64,000 nt of DNA, from assembly GCF_001830555.1 (NCBI RefSeq), contig NZ_MIAM01000006.1, positions 85,154 through 149,153 of the forward strand, read 5' to 3'. Below, in pieces: positions 61,982 to 64,000 of this stretch (positions are counted from its first letter, which is position 1; every line of letters starts with the position of its first letter). The notes beneath the pieces are model-generated. The model saw only the letters and a list, made by a program, of their open reading frames with translations, was not told the origin of the DNA and did no database searches. This stretch comes from Sphingopyxis sp. RIFCSPHIGHO2_12_FULL_65_19. GTDB taxonomy: Bacteria; Pseudomonadota; Alphaproteobacteria; Sphingomonadales; Sphingomonadaceae. Made by a program: the position numbers and the translations under genes.

Positions 61982-63019
61982 ATGATCGCCAGTCCCTATC
62001 TTCTCTACCTCGGCCATGTGAACGACGAAGTCGGCATCAAGACGTCGCGCGGCCTGGCGGTGTTCCGGCCCGACGAATGCGTCGGCGAGTTTCGCCACGA
62101 CGACTGCGCACTGACGCTTGGCCTGCCCCGGATGGGTTTTGCCGAAGCGGTCGCCGCGGGCGCGAAAACGCTGGTGCTGGGCATCGCCAATGCCGGCGGC
62201 AAAATGGGCGACGATCTGGTCCGCGATGCGCTGGCCGCGATCGAGGCGGGGCTGGACATTGCGTCCGGGCTGCACAATCGCCTGCGCGACGAACCTGCCT
62301 TGGTCGCGGCCGCTGCGCGCCATGGCCGTCAGCTGCACGATGTGCGCGATCCGCGCCCCGACATTCCGATCGGCAATGGCAAGCCGCGCCTCGGCAAGCG
62401 GTTGCTGGCGGTCGGGACCGATTGTTCGGTCGGCAAGATGTATGCGACATTGTGCCTCGAAAAGGGAATGCGCGCGCGCGGCATGAAAGCCGATTTTCGC
62501 GCGACCGGACAGACCGGGATATTGATCGCGGGCAGCGGCGTGCCGCTCGATGCCGTGATCGCCGATTTCATCTCGGGCGCGATCGAACAGATTTCGCCCG
62601 ACCGCAACGACGATGGCTGGGACCTGATCGAAGGGCAGGGGTCGCTTTTCCACCCCTCTTTCGCGGGTGTGTCGACCGGCCTGCTACACGGGGCGCAGCC
62701 CGATGCATTGTTGCTGTGCCACGATCCCGTGCGCCCGCATATGCGCGGCCTGCCGCATTATCCGATGCCGGGGCTTCAGGAAACGCTGGCCGCCAATTTG
62801 CAAGTGGCGCGGCTGACCAGCCCGCAAGTGCAGGCCGTCGGTGTCGCGCTCAACACGTCGAAACTTTCGCCAGAAGAAGGTTTGCGCCTGTGCGCCGAAA
62901 CGTCCGACCTGCTCGGGCTGCCCTGCACCGACCCCTTTGCTCATGGGGTGGACCCCATCATCGACAGGATCAATACATGCTTCGAACCGTCGTCGCGCGA
63001 AGCGACGCTTTCCCTTTAG
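61982..63019 (+). CDS. dgcN: DUF1611-family protein, DgcN-type D-glutamate N-acetyltransferase (copy 2)
   Basis: A 345-residue protein, plainly a paralogue of the one at 10465-11481: both have the P-loop-like VGTDC(A/S)xGKxY, the GQTGI(I/L)IAGSG block and IEGQG(A/S). Together with the overlapping DgcA-type gene it would convert D-Glu to N-acetyl-D-Glu and then the L form. Its neighbour here is ampG, so D-Glu from recycled murein peptides is the likely substrate. A GAGAGG sequence precedes the ATG at 61982. It overlaps the next gene by 43 nt. Confidence 0.8.
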   Translation: MIASPYLLYLGHVNDEVGIKTSRGLAVFRPDECVGEFRHDDCALTLGLPRMGFAEAVAAGAKTLVLGIANAGGKMGDDLVRDALAAIEAGLDIASGLHNRLRDEPALVAAAARHGRQLHDVRDPRPDIPIGNGKPRLGKRLLAVGTDCSVGKMYATLCLEKGMRARGMKADFRATGQTGILIAGSGVPLDAVIADFISGAIEQISPDRNDDGWDLIEGQGSLFHPSFAGVSTGLLHGAQPDALLLCHDPVRPHMRGLPHYPMPGLQETLAANLQVARLTSPQVQAVGVALNTSKLSPEEGLRLCAETSDLLGLPCTDPFAHGVDPIIDRINTCFEPSSREATLSL

Positions 63020-63966
63020 CGCAACCTTTCCGCATTTCGCGGGGGGTGAAGACGGTGGCCGATGTCATCACCGTCGAGATTGCGGCCGACGGCGCCACCG
63101 GGCGCGGCGAGGCCGTGCCCTATCTCCGCTATGATGAAACGATCGCGGGCGCGCTCGACGATATCGCGACGGCGCGCGGCGCGATCGCCGACGGCGCGAC
63201 CCGCGACGATCTGCTGACGATCATGTCCGCCGGTGCCGCGCGCAACGCGGTCGATTGCGCGTTGTGGGATCTTGAAAGCAAATTGTCGGGGCGCAGTGTC
63301 ACCGAACGGCTCGGCCGACCCGCCATTGGGCCGACGCCCACTGCGATTACGGTCAGCCTCGACACGGTCCAGGCAATGGCGGCTTCCGCGCGCGCCTTGG
63401 CCGATGTCCCGCTGATCAAGATCAAGGTCGATCGTTCCGATCCCGCCGCGCAAATCCGGGCCGTGCGCGATGCGGCGCCGACGCCGCGGATCATCGTCGA
63501 TCCCAACGAAAGCTGGACGATTGCAGAGGTCGAACGCCTGCAACCCTTGCTGGCCGAACTTCGCATCGACCTGCTCGAACAGCCGCTGCCGGCGGGCGAC
63601 GACGATGCGCTCGAAGGCTTTGGGTCGCTCGTGCCGATTGCCGCCGATGAATCGGCGCATGTCGCGGGCGACGTTGGCGCGCTTGCCGGCAAATATCAGG
63701 TCATCAATATCAAGCTCGACAAGACGGGGGGGCTAACCGGCGCGCTCGCGCTCGCCGATGCCGCCGCGGCGGCGGGGCTGGGCGTGATGACCGGCAGCAT
63801 GATTTCCTCGTCGCTGTCGATCGCCCCGGCGTTGATCGTCGCGGCGCAGTCGGCCTTCGTCGATCTCGACGGGCCGCTTTGGCTCGCGGCCGACCGCGCG
63901 GGCGGGGTCAAAGGTGAGCGCGGCGTCCTGACGCCGCCTGTCGCAGGCTTTTGGGGAACGACGTAG
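62977..63966 (+). CDS. dgcA: Enolase-superfamily epimerase, DgcA-type N-acetyl-Glu racemase or L-Ala-D/L-Glu epimerase (copy 2)
   Basis: A 329-residue enzyme with the usual acid/base lysines (PLIKIKVD and INIKLDKTGG) and metal ligands in IIVDPNE, LLEQPLP and AADES, followed by MTGSMISSSLS. It starts with a conserved FRISRGVKTVADV. The ATG at 62977 lies inside the 3' end of dgcN, so the pair is translationally coupled. Because ampG and PBP4 lie next door, L-Ala-D-Glu epimerisation of murein dipeptides is a serious alternative to N-acetyl-Glu racemisation. The last 34 bp of the window hold no further gene start. Confidence 0.8.
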   Translation: MLRTVVARSDAFPLAQPFRISRGVKTVADVITVEIAADGATGRGEAVPYLRYDETIAGALDDIATARGAIADGATRDDLLTIMSAGAARNAVDCALWDLESKLSGRSVTERLGRPAIGPTPTAITVSLDTVQAMAASARALADVPLIKIKVDRSDPAAQIRAVRDAAPTPRIIVDPNESWTIAEVERLQPLLAELRIDLLEQPLPAGDDDALEGFGSLVPIAADESAHVAGDVGALAGKYQVINIKLDKTGGLTGALALADAAAAAGLGVMTGSMISSSLSIAPALIVAAQSAFVDLDGPLWLAADRAGGVKGERGVLTPPVAGFWGTT

Positions 63967-64000
63967 CGTCTTTGCAAATCAAGAAAAACGGGGTGTCGCA

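Noticed and set aside
1..64000. Search for CRISPR arrays, tRNA or rRNA genes, insertion sequences and prophage genes
   Set aside because: No regularly spaced repeats, clover-leaf-like segments, transposase or phage genes could be recognised by reading.

Overview
The window is a dense, high-GC stretch of an alphaproteobacterial chromosome. It has three TonB-dependent receptors with sphingomonad-type signal and TonB-box regions, SusB/halogenase/GH13 clusters of the Caulobacter and sphingomonad type, and a bacteriophytochrome with an HWE kinase. I read it as Sphingomonadaceae, probably Sphingopyxis-like; this is inferred from gene content, not from a marker gene. I see no rRNA or tRNA, CRISPR array, insertion sequence or prophage.

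Region 1 (80-14735) looks like a peptide and D-amino-acid scavenging locus. It contains a TetR regulator, proline iminopeptidase, a POT peptide transporter, a TonB-dependent receptor, an S9 peptidase, an M19 dipeptidase-like protein, two paralogous Lrp/AsnC regulators, a DUF1611 (DgcN-type) and enolase-superfamily (DgcA-type) pair, and an N-acyl-D-amino-acid deacylase-like protein. The same palindrome, AATACA-N4-TGTATT, lies upstream of both the pip-POT operon and the receptor operon and is probably the TetR operator.

Region 2 (14857-20564) has an overlapping pair of secreted serine proteases (S1 trypsin-like and S8 subtilase with LysM-like segments). They converge on a large coiled-coil lipoprotein gene, with a Crp-type regulator beyond it. 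Region 3 (20844-24341) is a bacteriophytochrome-heme oxygenase operon with a small LuxR-type protein.

Region 4 (24625-29181) resembles a Fap/Fil-like secretion system: a Crp/Fnr regulator, an outer-membrane barrel with an N-terminal coiled coil, a periplasmic C39-like peptidase, two small exported proteins sharing an LDxQRGG motif, and an Asn/Asp/Gly-rich exported protein. A terminator-like hairpin follows the Asn-rich gene, as expected for an abundant structural subunit. This is my main candidate for a poorly described system.

Region 5 (29401-38732) is a complete five-step histidine utilisation cluster (hutH-U-I-F-G plus hutC) with an acyl-CoA dehydrogenase and a MaoC-like hydratase appended. 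A perfect 18-bp palindrome lies between hutI and hutF. Region 6 (38716-51616) is a maltodextrin locus: MFS sugar transporter, LacI regulator, TonB receptor, flavin-dependent halogenase-like protein, two GH13 enzymes and a GH97 enzyme, with LacI-like operators at both divergent ends.

Region 7 (51710-63966) combines a TonB receptor, a penicillin-acylase-family protein, an ampG - serine hydrolase - PBP4 operon and a second dgcN-dgcA pair. It looks like murein or D-amino-acid recycling. The window thus holds two independent dgcN-dgcA pairs, one in a peptide-scavenging context and one beside an AmpG-type permease.
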